DNA from: Campylobacter sp. W0018
Lineage (GTDB): Bacteria; Campylobacterota; Campylobacteria; Campylobacterales; Campylobacteraceae
Direction: 5' to 3'
DNA length: 64,000 nucleotides
Assembly: GCA_020135845.1 (NCBI GenBank)
Contig: JACHTQ010000002.1
Location: 48,349 to 112,348 of the forward strand
In this document: piece by piece, positions 28,604 to 36,959 of the stretch
Numbering within the stretch: the first letter of the stretch is position 1
Layout: every line of letters begins with the position of its first letter
The notes under the pieces: generated by a model
The model's input: the letters and a program-made list of their open reading frames with translations, nothing else
What the model was told of the DNA's origin: nothing
Databases searched by the model: none
Program-made: the position numbers and the translations under genes

Positions 28604-29473
28604 ATGCTAAAAATAGATCTAAAATATCAAGTCAATACTAAAAATTTTGAATTTAAAACTCACATTGATCAAGGCAAAATCACAGCTATTTTTGGAGAAA
28701 GCGGAGCTGGAAAAACAACCTTGCTTAAAATCATAGCGGGGTTAATCAAACCAAATTGCGGTTACTTAGAAGTAGATAATGAAATTTGGTTTGATCATAA
28801 AAAAAATATCAATCTAAACATACAAAAAAGAAAAATAGGTTTTATGTTTCAAGATTATGCTTTATTTCCTAATATGAATGTCAAAGAAAATTTAAGCTAC
28901 GCAAATAAAAATGAAAAAAAAATCAATGAATTTTTAGAGCTTATGAATTTAAAAGAATTAGCCAAAGCATATCCTAAAGAACTTTCAGGCGGACAAGCCC
29001 AAAGAGTTGCTCTAGCAAGAGCCTTAATAAGAGAGCCTAAAATTTTGCTTTTAGATGAACCTTTAAGTGCTTTAGATTTTAAAATGCGTATGAATTTGCA
29101 AGATGAACTTGCAAAAATTTTACATCATTTTAAAATCACAACTTTATTTGTAAGCCACGATATAGCCGAAATTTACAAACTAAGTCATAAAATCATAGAA
29201 ATTCAAAATGGCAAGATCATTAAAAATTTAATCAAAAATGAATTTTTTACACAAGCAAATTTAAGCGCAAAATTACGCTTTAGCGCGACTTTACTTGAAA
29301 TTAAAAAAAGCGATATTTTGATCATTTTCACCCTACTTTTAAATCAAAACATCGTTAAAATCACACTCAGCGAGGAAGAATTTTTAAAAGATTATCAAGA
29401 TGTAAAAATCGGCGATACGCTTTTACTTTCAATAAAAGCTTTTAATCCTATCCTTGTAGGAAAAATTAAATAA
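28604..29473 (+). CDS. modC: Molybdate ABC transporter ATP-binding protein
   Basis: ATPase of the molybdate importer. It has 289 residues: Walker A GESGAGKTT near residue 34, Q-loop FMFQDYALFPNM, signature LSGGQAQRVALARAL, Walker B ILLLDEPLSALD, and the switch histidine in FVSHDIAEIY. The C-terminal 75 residues are a regulatory TOBE-like part. This is the last core gene before the accessory segment. Confidence 0.95.
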   Translation: MLKIDLKYQVNTKNFEFKTHIDQGKITAIFGESGAGKTTLLKIIAGLIKPNCGYLEVDNEIWFDHKKNINLNIQKRKIGFMFQDYALFPNMNVKENLSYANKNEKKINEFLELMNLKELAKAYPKELSGGQAQRVALARALIREPKILLLDEPLSALDFKMRMNLQDELAKILHHFKITTLFVSHDIAEIYKLSHKIIEIQNGKIIKNLIKNEFFTQANLSAKLRFSATLLEIKKSDILIIFTLLLNQNIVKITLSEEEFLKDYQDVKIGDTLLLSIKAFNPILVGKIK

Positions 29474-29492
29474 TTTTTTTAAGTATTGTTAA

Positions 29493-29498
29493 TATAAT
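29493..29498 (+). promoter_or_regulatory. Probable -10 box of the restriction-modification gene
   Basis: TATAAT 26 bases upstream of the ATG at 29525; TTAGAGGGAAA forms the ribosome binding site. Confidence 0.5.
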
Positions 29499-29524
29499 TT
29501 CATAAATATTTTAGAGGGAAAACA

Positions 29525-31957
29525 ATGAATTTTATCCATTTAAGCGAAGAACCTTTAAAAAGCAAAATCAAAGATACCTATTTTACAAAATTTAGTTATT
29601 CTGGTTCCAAAATCGATTTTACTATAACTTACAAACATAAAAATTTAGGCGAGATTAATCTACTTTGGGCTGAAGCCAAAAAAGGAGAAAGCGATATAAA
29701 AAAATCCTTCATACAGCTTATACTCACCATAGGAAAATATAAATTTTACACAGAACAAACTCCAAATTTACTTTGTGCCTTTGATGGCATTAAAATGGCT
29801 TTTTTGCCTTTTATAAAAATTCAAGAAGTTTTTTATCAAAATGATATAGATTTTAGCGTTACACCAAGTAATCACAAAAGCGAACAATTTTTAAAACTTT
29901 TAAAGCAACTTAACACCATTTTAGATGAAGCACAAATTTTTTACTATGAAAAAAATGATGAAGAATTAAAAGCCTTTATCAAAGAAAATCTCACAAGCGA
30001 AAATATAAGTAAATTTAAAATCGATAAAAACAATTTTGTAAGTATATATTATAAATGGAGCAAAAGCGTAAAAGATAGTATCAGTATAGACTGGGATTTG
30101 GCCAAAAAAAGCGGGATAATCGATGCTGATTTTTATTTGGCTGATTTATTATCAAAAGATAATGTTAGCATAGTTGAAAAGCTTTTTGCTGTTTTGAAAA
30201 AAGATTATTATGAATTTAATGAAAAAAAGACAGAATTAGGCTCTATCATCGCCGAAAAAACAGGATTTAAAGACCATCAAAAAGCCCATAAAGAATTTTG
30301 GGCTATTTATGAGCGTCCGCCAAGAGAAGAATTTTGGGATTATATTATAAAACGTAGAGATTTGCTTGTCGATCAAGATATAAGAGAGCGAAAGGGAGCG
30401 TTTTTTACTCCTAGAATTTGGGTGGATAAGGCTTGTGAATATCTATCAAAAACTTTTGGGGAAGATTATGAAGATGAGTATTATATATGGGATTTAGCCG
30501 GCGGAACTGGAAATTTACTCGCCAATTTTACAAATAAAAAAAATATTTTTTGCTCCACTCTTGATAAAGCCGATATCGATGTGATACATGAGCGTATAAA
30601 AAATGGAGCGAATTTATTTGAAAATCATGTTTTTCAATTTGACTTTTTAAATGATGAATTTTTTGATGAAAAAGATGATAAAGGAAATATCAAACAAAAA
30701 TCAAAACTACCTTTAAATTTGCAAGAAATTTTAAAGGATGAAAACAAACGCAAAAAACTAATAATCTTTATCAATCCACCTTATGCGGAAGCTAGTAATT
30801 CAAAAACAGCTAGTGGTACTGGAAATCATAAAAGTAGAGTGGCAAGAGAAAATAAAATTTGTGAAAAATACAAAGATATTTTAGGAAAAGCGAACAATGA
30901 GCTTTTTGCACAATTTTTTATAAGAATTTATTGTGAGATAGAAGGAGCTATACTGGCTAGCTTTTCTACATTAAAATATGTCAATTCTACCAATTTTATA
31001 AAATTTAGAGAGAGTTTTAAGGCTAAGTTTTTAAAAGGCTTTATGGTGCCTGCTTATACTTTTGATAATGTAAAAGGAAATTTTCCTATAGGGTTTTTGA
31101 TATGGGATACAAGCAAAAAAGAAGAAATTAAAAAAATAAAACTTGATGTATTTAATGAAAATGGAAATTTTTTAGGTAAGAAAAATTTTTATAATGATAA
31201 AAAAGAAAGTATAAATAAATGGCTTAGAACATTTAATAAAAAAGATGATAATAATATAGGTGTATTAATGGCTGATGCACCTGATTTTCAACAAAATAAT
31301 CATATTGCAATTTTAAATAAAAAAAGAAATGTGCATTTAATTTTTCAAGATATCAATGAAAATATCATTAATATAGCTATATATTTTTCAGTGCGTCATG
31401 CAATAGAACACACTTGTATAAATCATAATGATCAATTTTTATATCCAAATAATTTATATAAAAATGATGATGAATTTAAAAGTGATTGTTTGGCTTTTAT
31501 GCTTTTTCATGGTAAAAATCGCATAAGCTCAAAAGAAGGGACAAATCACTTCATCCCTTTTAGCGAAAAAGAATTAAACATCACAAAAGAAGCCTTTGAA
31601 AGTGATTTTATGTATAAATTTATAAATGGCAAGATCAAAGATGAGAATTCTTTATTTGGTGATGAGTTAGCAAAGATAGAATTTAGCCCCCAAGCCAAAG
31701 AACTTTTAAAAGCAGGAAAAGAACTTTTTAAATACTATCACACGCACAGCGAAGATAAAAACTATCTAGTCAATGCTTCATTTTATGATATCAAAGAATT
31801 TTTTCAAGGTAGAGATGAAAAAGGCAAGATGAATACTCCTGCTAAAGCAAAAGATGAACACTATAAATTTTTACTTGGCCAACTCAACGAATCTTTAAAC
31901 ACCCTAGCTAAAAAAATAGAGCCAAAAATTTATGAGTATGGATTTTTAAAAGAATAG
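29525..31957 (+). CDS. Type IIG-like restriction-modification fusion protein
   Basis: An 810-residue protein that seems to combine nuclease and N6-adenine DNA methyltransferase. N-terminus: a PD-(D/E)xK-like pattern with D31 (KIDFTITYKH) and E50-A-K52 (LLWAEAKKGESD). Methyltransferase: GAFFTPRIWV near 291 (motif X), WDLAGGTGNLLANF near 322 (SAM motif I) and INPPYAEAS near 416 (motif IV, NPPY). The C-terminal 350 residues should recognise the target but show no named motif. It is shorter than most type IIG enzymes (about 1000-1250). It is inserted between modC and the beta-lactamase region, with no separate S or R subunit. It could be a methyltransferase only if the nuclease residues are not functional. 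Confidence 0.75.
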   Translation: MNFIHLSEEPLKSKIKDTYFTKFSYSGSKIDFTITYKHKNLGEINLLWAEAKKGESDIKKSFIQLILTIGKYKFYTEQTPNLLCAFDGIKMAFLPFIKIQEVFYQNDIDFSVTPSNHKSEQFLKLLKQLNTILDEAQIFYYEKNDEELKAFIKENLTSENISKFKIDKNNFVSIYYKWSKSVKDSISIDWDLAKKSGIIDADFYLADLLSKDNVSIVEKLFAVLKKDYYEFNEKKTELGSIIAEKTGFKDHQKAHKEFWAIYERPPREEFWDYIIKRRDLLVDQDIRERKGAFFTPRIWVDKACEYLSKTFGEDYEDEYYIWDLAGGTGNLLANFTNKKNIFCSTLDKADIDVIHERIKNGANLFENHVFQFDFLNDEFFDEKDDKGNIKQKSKLPLNLQEILKDENKRKKLIIFINPPYAEASNSKTASGTGNHKSRVARENKICEKYKDILGKANNELFAQFFIRIYCEIEGAILASFSTLKYVNSTNFIKFRESFKAKFLKGFMVPAYTFDNVKGNFPIGFLIWDTSKKEEIKKIKLDVFNENGNFLGKKNFYNDKKESINKWLRTFNKKDDNNIGVLMADAPDFQQNNHIAILNKKRNVHLIFQDINENIINIAIYFSVRHAIEHTCINHNDQFLYPNNLYKNDDEFKSDCLAFMLFHGKNRISSKEGTNHFIPFSEKELNITKEAFESDFMYKFINGKIKDENSLFGDELAKIEFSPQAKELLKAGKELFKYYHTHSEDKNYLVNASFYDIKEFFQGRDEKGKMNTPAKAKDEHYKFLLGQLNESLNTLAKKIEPKIYEYGFLKE

Positions 31958-32281
31958 CTAAGCAAGCATTCTTTTAATATCTTTTAATCTCTTAACACAA
32001 ATTTCAAGATCTTTATTTTTAGTCGCATTGTCTTTTTTAGCATAGGCGTGTAAAATAAATAATTTCGTTTCAAAAGCATAAAAAATTCTGATCGAATGTC
32101 TTGGAGTTTTTAATCTTATCTTAAAAATATCATCACATCTTGTTTTGCTGTGTTGCTCATCAAGCTTGTTGCCGTTTATGGCTAATTCTTGTATCATTTT
32201 ATAAGCTTTTTCTTTATAATTTGGCTCAAGATTGTTTATAAATTTGGTGATTTTATTATTATAATAAACGATTTCATACAC
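31958..32281 (-). CDS. RelE/HigB (Gp49-like) toxin, no antitoxin seen
   Basis: A 107-residue basic protein resembling phage Gp49/HigB-type toxins of the RelE superfamily, which cut mRNA on the ribosome. The core is DIFKIRLKTPRHSIRIFYAFETKLFILHAYAKKDNATKNKDLEICVKRLKD, with the arginines and the final lysine/arginine helix typical of the fold. In HigBA pairs the helix-turn-helix antitoxin follows the toxin; here the stop abuts the stop of the convergent restriction gene and there is no room for one. Upstream is only the beta-lactamase end. It is either an orphan or uses an antitoxin elsewhere. Confidence 0.7.
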   Translation of the reverse strand: MYEIVYYNNKITKFINNLEPNYKEKAYKMIQELAINGNKLDEQHSKTRCDDIFKIRLKTPRHSIRIFYAFETKLFILHAYAKKDNATKNKDLEICVKRLKDIKRMLA

Positions 32282-32306
32282 AACAAACCTTTAATTTGTC
32301 AATATT

Positions 32307-33065
32307 TTATTTTTTAAAATCCTTAAATAAATAATTTAAATATTGATTTAAAATTTCTTCTCTTTTATACAAATCTTTAAAATTTGAAATTTTAACATTA
32401 AGTGCAAAAGACTGGTAAGAATGAATTTTTTTCAAATAAACAAATCCTACAATCCAAGCAATACTATCATTAAAGCCTGTTTTACCATAAAGAATAAAGT
32501 CATCATTTTGTCTTAACTCGATCGTTTTAATGACTTCTTCTTGAATTTTTTTAGAATAAGGAAGTTTTAAATTGGCAAGTTTAAAAAGTAAAGCGGCTTG
32601 TTCTTTGGCTGAAATTTGTAGAGTATTATCAAGCCAAAAAGCATCAATTTTAGAAATTTTTTTATTGCCATAATCAAGCTTGTTTAAATTTTCTTGCATT
32701 CTTACTTTGCCTATTTTTCTAGCAAGTTCTTTAAAAGCAGGTACTTGAGATCTTTTTATGGCTGAGGTTAAATTCGCATCCTGTGCCCAAGAAGCTAAAA
32801 AGACTTTTTCGCCTTTATAATGATAAAAAACTTCACTTGTATCCTTGAGTACATGAGAATTTAAAGCGATTAAAGCATTAAAAATTTTAAAAGTGGAAGC
32901 TGGAGAAAAACGCTCTTTAGCTTTTAAAAAATCATTACTCAAAAACTCTTCACCATCATAAACAATCATTACTCCGCTAAGATTTTGTTCTTTAAAAAAA
33001 TCTGGTAAATTTTTAGCAAAAATAAAATTTTGAAAAAGTAAAAATAAAACAAATACTCTTATCAT
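32307..33065 (-). CDS. Class D (OXA) beta-lactamase
   Basis: Serine beta-lactamase in the periplasm, 252 residues, with a signal peptide of about 17 residues (MIRVFVLFLLFQNFIFA). Active-site motifs are all present: S57-T-F-K60 (SPASTFKIFNALIAL), S106-Q-V108, Y132-G-N134 and K195-T-G197, plus the tryptophan in FWLDNTLQISAKEQA. It belongs with the Campylobacter OXA-61/OXA-184-like enzymes but differs at many positions from OXA-61 as I remember it. The ATG overlaps the stop of the ThiF-family gene (ATGA), so expression depends on that operon rather than on its own nearby promoter. Confidence 0.92.
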   Translation of the reverse strand: MIRVFVLFLLFQNFIFAKNLPDFFKEQNLSGVMIVYDGEEFLSNDFLKAKERFSPASTFKIFNALIALNSHVLKDTSEVFYHYKGEKVFLASWAQDANLTSAIKRSQVPAFKELARKIGKVRMQENLNKLDYGNKKISKIDAFWLDNTLQISAKEQAALLFKLANLKLPYSKKIQEEVIKTIELRQNDDFILYGKTGFNDSIAWIVGFVYLKKIHSYQSFALNVKISNFKDLYKREEILNQYLNYLFKDFKK

Positions 33066-33715
33066 TTTTTATCCATAACTTTTTTAAAAGCCAAAGAAGC
33101 CAAAGCCAAGCCAAAAGAAGCTGTAACTCCCATAAAAGAACCAAGATCTTTACAGCAAGGCGCTTCATCTGAAAAAACCACGTCAAAATCTTGATTAAAA
33201 CCTGATTTTCTAAGCTCATAGCGAAATTTTTTTGCCAAAGCATCACCATAAGTTTTAAAAATACTTGTCGTTTTAATACGCGTAGGATCAAGCTTTCTTG
33301 CTCCACCTGTGGAAGAAATAAAAATTTGCTTTTTAAAATCAATCCTATTAGCCAACGCCACTTTAGCAGGGATATCATCAATCGCATCAATGATAAGATC
33401 AAAAGAACTTAAATCAAATTGATCAAGAAATTCTTGATCAATTCTTGCTACAATGCCCTGTGCTTTATAAATTTTTTCAAAAACTTTTGCTTTTTCCTCG
33501 CCTATGTGCTCACTATGAATTTGGCGATTTTGATTTGTAACCTCAAAACAATCCCCATCGATTAAAGTAAGATTTGTAAAACCGCTTCTAAACAACGCAT
33601 CAACACAAATTCCGCCAACTCCTCCAAGACCACAAACTAAAACTTTAGTTTGAGAAATTTTCTCTAAATTTTCTTCTGTAATTAACCATTTTATACGCGT
33701 AAATCTATCATTCAT
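33062..33715 (-). CDS. ThiF/MoeB/TcdA-family adenylyltransferase
   Basis: An E1-like enzyme that adenylates a carboxylate or a tRNA group. It is 217 residues from the ATG giving MNDRFTRIKWL, which has AAGGA six bases upstream and overlaps the surE stop by one base. Nucleotide-binding VCGLGGVGGICVDALFRSG near residue 30, LIDGDCFEVTNQNRQ and IDAIDDIPAKVAL match. The order and size fit TcdA (YgdL), which makes cyclic t6A in tRNA; this is inferred. It lies between surE and the beta-lactamase gene. Confidence 0.82.
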   Translation of the reverse strand: MNDRFTRIKWLITEENLEKISQTKVLVCGLGGVGGICVDALFRSGFTNLTLIDGDCFEVTNQNRQIHSEHIGEEKAKVFEKIYKAQGIVARIDQEFLDQFDLSSFDLIIDAIDDIPAKVALANRIDFKKQIFISSTGGARKLDPTRIKTTSIFKTYGDALAKKFRYELRKSGFNQDFDVVFSDEAPCCKDLGSFMGVTASFGLALASLAFKKVMDKK

Positions 33716-34485
33716 TATTTTTCCTTCATCCATTTTTTTGTTTGTTTTAATTTTTTATAAGCCGTTAAATCAAGCATTATAGGCGTAATAGTCGCATAGC
33801 CTTTCTTTAAAAGGGCGATATCGGATTTTTTTTCTTCTTCAAAATCCAAATTAGCGCTCGCAAGCCAAAAATACTTCTTTCCTCTTGGATTAACATTGCA
33901 ATGAGCTTTATAATTATAAATTCTTTTTCCGACTTTAGCGATTTTAATCCCTTTAAATTTAGTTTTTGAAGATGGAAAATTCACATTTAAAAATTCTTTT
34001 TTATCTAAAGGAAATCCTTGATTAAAAATTTTTTTCACAAGTTTTTTTATAATTTTTAAAGCGATTTTATAATCTATTTTTTCATTGTTTTTATAAAATT
34101 GCGAAAAAGCGATAGCTGGGATTCCTTGTAAAACAGCCTCCATAGCTCCCGCACAAGTCCCAGAATACGTAATATCCTCACCTACATTTGCGCCTTTATT
34201 GATCCCACTTATAACAAGATCGGGTAATTTTTTCTTATAAAAGGCATGCAAAGCTAAATAGATACAATCCGCAGGCGTTCCATCGTCTAACTTATAAAAT
34301 CTTTTTTTAACCTTAACAAACTGAAGAGGTCTTACCAAAGTAATAGAATGAGAACAAGCTGATTTTTCATTTGAAGGTGCAACTACAGTTATCTTTGCTT
34401 TAAATTCTTTTTTCAGCATCTCAACAAGTTTTTTCAAGCCTTTGCTTTCATAGCCATCATCATTAGTAATAAGAATTTCTTTCAT
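33715..34485 (-). CDS. surE: 5'-nucleotidase / polyphosphatase SurE
   Basis: Metal-dependent nucleoside monophosphate phosphatase linked to stationary-phase survival. It has 256 residues starting MKEILITNDDGYESKGL, with the metal-binding D-D of TNDDG, APSNEKSACSHSITL, DGTPADCIYLAL and VISGINKGANVGEDITYSGTCAGAMEA. It is the first gene of the surE-thiF-bla run. The divergent cdtA lies 167 bases upstream. Confidence 0.96.
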   Translation of the reverse strand: MKEILITNDDGYESKGLKKLVEMLKKEFKAKITVVAPSNEKSACSHSITLVRPLQFVKVKKRFYKLDDGTPADCIYLALHAFYKKKLPDLVISGINKGANVGEDITYSGTCAGAMEAVLQGIPAIAFSQFYKNNEKIDYKIALKIIKKLVKKIFNQGFPLDKKEFLNVNFPSSKTKFKGIKIAKVGKRIYNYKAHCNVNPRGKKYFWLASANLDFEEEKKSDIALLKKGYATITPIMLDLTAYKKLKQTKKWMKEK

Positions 34486-34619
34486 TTTCAGCCTTGTTGT
34501 AATTTAAATAAAGAAATTATTTTCAAAAAAAGTAAATTAAAATTATATACAAAAAATAATAATTTTTATTACTTTTCAATCCATAATTTAATTTCAAATT
34601 AAATTCTTATAAATTATGT

Positions 34620-34625
34620 TATGAT
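34620..34625 (+). promoter_or_regulatory. Probable cdtABC -10 box
   Basis: TATGAT 27 bases upstream of the cdtA ATG within a 167-bp AT-rich divergent region shared with surE. TAAGGA is the cdtA ribosome binding site. Confidence 0.55.
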
Positions 34626-34652
34626 ACCAAATATCAAAATTAAGGACTGCTC

Positions 34653-35456
34653 ATGAAAAAAATCAAATATGGTTTATTTTTTTTAGTTTTTACTATAGTA
34701 TTTTCAGCTTGTTCAACTAAAGAACTTAATCCCTTAGGACGCTCTTATGGAGAAATGTATGATAGTGATCCTTTAAAAATTGGCAAAGAACCGACTAAAC
34801 CAGCAGAGCAAAGTACTCCTAGTTTAGTTGAAGGAGAAAAATTTCCAGCCATCCCTTTAGTACCGCCTGTTATTCGCTTTGATTCTGCTGATGCTAATTC
34901 GACAGAAATTCCAAGACCAAGATTAAAATCAAATGGTGAATTTAATGATGTTTCCGCCGTTGGAGGTATTAGTTACACGAGTGATTTTATTACTATTATG
35001 AATCCTAATGGAGCAGCGCTTACTATATGGGGTGTTAATCCAGGAAATTGGATATGGGGTTATAGTTTATATAATAGCAGAAAATTAGGAGATGCCAGAG
35101 TTTGGCAATTGATCGAATTTACCAGCGATATTGTTATGATAAAAAATGCTCAAACCAATACTTGTCTAAATGCTTATGGCAATGGTATAGTGCATTATCC
35201 TTGCGATCAAAGCAATCAAGCACAATTTTGGAAACTCATTCCTATGAGTAATGGAGCTTATCAGATTAAAAATATCGGCACAGAACAATGCATACAAACT
35301 CCAGTAAAAAATGTTATGTATGAATTTGATTTCAGTTCTTACAAAATCTTTTTGCAAGATTGCGCTAAAACTGGTGAAACAACCTTAGATAAACAATGGT
35401 ATATTACAACACCCAGCTATGGAACAAATTCACCTTATCTTAAGGAGCAAATATGA
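34653..35456 (+). CDS. cdtA: Cytolethal distending toxin subunit A
   Basis: Cell-binding subunit of the tripartite CDT. It has 267 residues with a lipoprotein signal peptide and lipobox VFSAC (cysteine 20), so it is expected to be lipid-anchored in the outer membrane. A ricin-like lectin domain spans about residues 95-260, with repeats around TCLNAYGNGIVHYPCDQSNQAQFWKL and QCIQTPVKN. Length matches C. jejuni CdtA (268). It overlaps cdtB by four bases. Confidence 0.96.
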   Translation: MKKIKYGLFFLVFTIVFSACSTKELNPLGRSYGEMYDSDPLKIGKEPTKPAEQSTPSLVEGEKFPAIPLVPPVIRFDSADANSTEIPRPRLKSNGEFNDVSAVGGISYTSDFITIMNPNGAALTIWGVNPGNWIWGYSLYNSRKLGDARVWQLIEFTSDIVMIKNAQTNTCLNAYGNGIVHYPCDQSNQAQFWKLIPMSNGAYQIKNIGTEQCIQTPVKNVMYEFDFSSYKIFLQDCAKTGETTLDKQWYITTPSYGTNSPYLKEQI

Positions 35457-36259
35457 AAAAAATAATCTTGCTATTAATTTTTAATATTAGTTTTGTTTTT
35501 GGAGCCCTAGAAAACTATTCTACTGGAACTTGGAATATGCAAGGTTCTTCAGCCTCAACTGAAAGCAAATGGAATATAAGCGTAAGACAACTTGTAACTG
35601 GAGATAATCCTTTAGATATAGTCGCTATACAAGAAGCAGGAGTTTTACCAGCAACTGCTACGATGACTCCAAGACAAGTTCAACCTGTAGGTGTTGGAAT
35701 TCCTATACATGAGTATGAATGGAATTTAGGATCTTTATCTCGTCCAAATATTGCTTATATTTATTACTCAAGAGTAGACGTTGGAGCTAACCGCGTTAAT
35801 ATGGCAATAGTGAGTAGAATAAGAGCTGATGAGGTTATAGTATTACCTCCTCCAACTGTGGCTTCAAGACCTATTATAGGAATTAGAATAGGTAATGATG
35901 TTTTTTTCAGCATTCATGCCTTAGCTAGGGGTGGAAATGATGCAGGCGCTATAGTAACAGCTGTGGATATGCATTTTAGAAATATGCCTGATATTAATTG
36001 GATGATTATGGGAGATTTTAATCGCAATCCTGATCAATTAACTCCTTTATTAGATGCTGATTTGAGAAGACGTATTAATGTTGTATATCCTCCTTCTTTT
36101 ACACAAACCTCTGGCAATACAATTGATTATGCTGTTACAGGAAATTCTAATCAAGCTGCAGCTTATAGACCTCCTTTAATTACAGCTGTATTAGCTTTAG
36201 CGGGTATTAGAAGTTTTTTAGCTTCTGATCATTTTCCAGTAAATTTTAGGAGATTTTAA
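35453..36259 (+). CDS. cdtB: Cytolethal distending toxin subunit B (DNase I-like)
   Basis: The enzymatic subunit that enters the host nucleus and damages DNA, causing G2 arrest. It has 268 residues with a signal peptide of about 17 residues. The DNase I/exonuclease III fold residues are intact: E61 (AIQEAG), H155 (FSIHALARGGND), D188 and N190 (MGDFNRNP), and D259-H260 (ASDHFPVNF). No frameshift is seen. Sequence differs at many positions from C. jejuni and C. coli CdtB as I recall them, e.g. in the 190-240 region. Confidence 0.97.
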   Translation: MKKIILLLIFNISFVFGALENYSTGTWNMQGSSASTESKWNISVRQLVTGDNPLDIVAIQEAGVLPATATMTPRQVQPVGVGIPIHEYEWNLGSLSRPNIAYIYYSRVDVGANRVNMAIVSRIRADEVIVLPPPTVASRPIIGIRIGNDVFFSIHALARGGNDAGAIVTAVDMHFRNMPDINWMIMGDFNRNPDQLTPLLDADLRRRINVVYPPSFTQTSGNTIDYAVTGNSNQAAAYRPPLITAVLALAGIRSFLASDHFPVNFRRF

Positions 36260-36832
36260 ATGAAAAAAATTTTAGTATTATGTATTGTATTTATGAGCTT
36301 AGCTTTCGGAAATGAACCCAAAGGGGACTTACCTGATTATACACCTATGTTTGCAATAAGATCTCTTGAAACAGGAATTTCTATCAGTGTTTTTAGAGAA
36401 ACCTCGCAAGATTTAACAGATCAAAACTGGATACTAAGAGAGATCACTTTAAGCGATAAATTGAAAGCTAAAGATACACTCGCTGATAAACTTCCTTTTG
36501 GATACGTTCAATTTGTTAATCCAAACGATGATGATATATGTTTGGCCATTTTAGAAAGTGGTTTTTTTGGGGCTAAATCTTGCAAAGGAGATTTAGAAGA
36601 TGAAAAACTAGAAACTGTTTTTTCCATCATGCCGACAACAAGTTCTGCGGTACAAATTCGTTCTTTAGTTTTAGGTGGAGTTGAATGTATTTCAACTTTT
36701 TATAATCCACAAGTTGCCTTAGAAAAACGCATAGGTATTAAAAAATGTATCATTGGTCCTGGTTTTTTTATTGATCCTTCTCAATTGCTATTTTTCACTC
36801 CTGCCATCGTTGAAGCAACTCCGCTTAATTAA
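36260..36832 (+). CDS. cdtC: Cytolethal distending toxin subunit C
   Basis: Second binding subunit of CDT, also ricin-lectin-like. It has 190 residues with a signal peptide ending near AFG. Conserved parts are AIRSLETGISISVFRETS, LPFGYVQFVNP, CLAILESGFFGAKSC and TVFSIMPTTSSAVQIRSLVL. It starts on the base after the cdtB stop (AGGAG ribosome binding site inside cdtB) and is followed by a strong terminator, closing the operon. Confidence 0.96.
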   Translation: MKKILVLCIVFMSLAFGNEPKGDLPDYTPMFAIRSLETGISISVFRETSQDLTDQNWILREITLSDKLKAKDTLADKLPFGYVQFVNPNDDDICLAILESGFFGAKSCKGDLEDEKLETVFSIMPTTSSAVQIRSLVLGGVECISTFYNPQVALEKRIGIKKCIIGPGFFIDPSQLLFFTPAIVEATPLN

Positions 36833-36858
36833 TTTACCTTTTTAGGTAAATTAATTAT
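36829..36858 (+). terminator. cdtABC terminator
   Basis: Perfect 11-bp stem TTAATTTACCT / AGGTAAATTAA with a TTTT loop, overlapping the cdtC stop region and followed by TTATTAATTTTTAT. Confidence 0.85.
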
Positions 36859-36921
36859 TAATTTTTATAAATAAACTAAAAACGTTTAAAAAATATTTTT
36901 TAAAAATCAAGCTTTATTTGC

Positions 36922-36927
36922 TATAAT
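36922..36927 (+). promoter_or_regulatory. Probable pepE -10 box
   Basis: TATAAT in GCTATAATTGC, about 20 bases before an AAAAAGGA ribosome binding site. The TTG that would be the only upstream canonical in-frame start of pepE shares the last T of this box, so it would lie upstream of the transcription start. Confidence 0.55.
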
Positions 36928-36959
36928 TGCTAAAAAATTATTTTAAAAAGGAAATTTTT

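Noticed and set aside
24329-29473. Possible horizontally acquired biotin/molybdate island
   Set aside because: The gene order bioF-bioG-bioC-modA-modB-modC is the normal one for C. jejuni, and base composition is not unlike the flanks.
33013-33402. 129-codon minus-strand frame overlapping the ThiF-family gene and the beta-lactamase start
   Set aside because: Leucine/tryptophan-rich shadow frame; the ThiF frame has clear nucleotide-binding motifs and explains the sequence.
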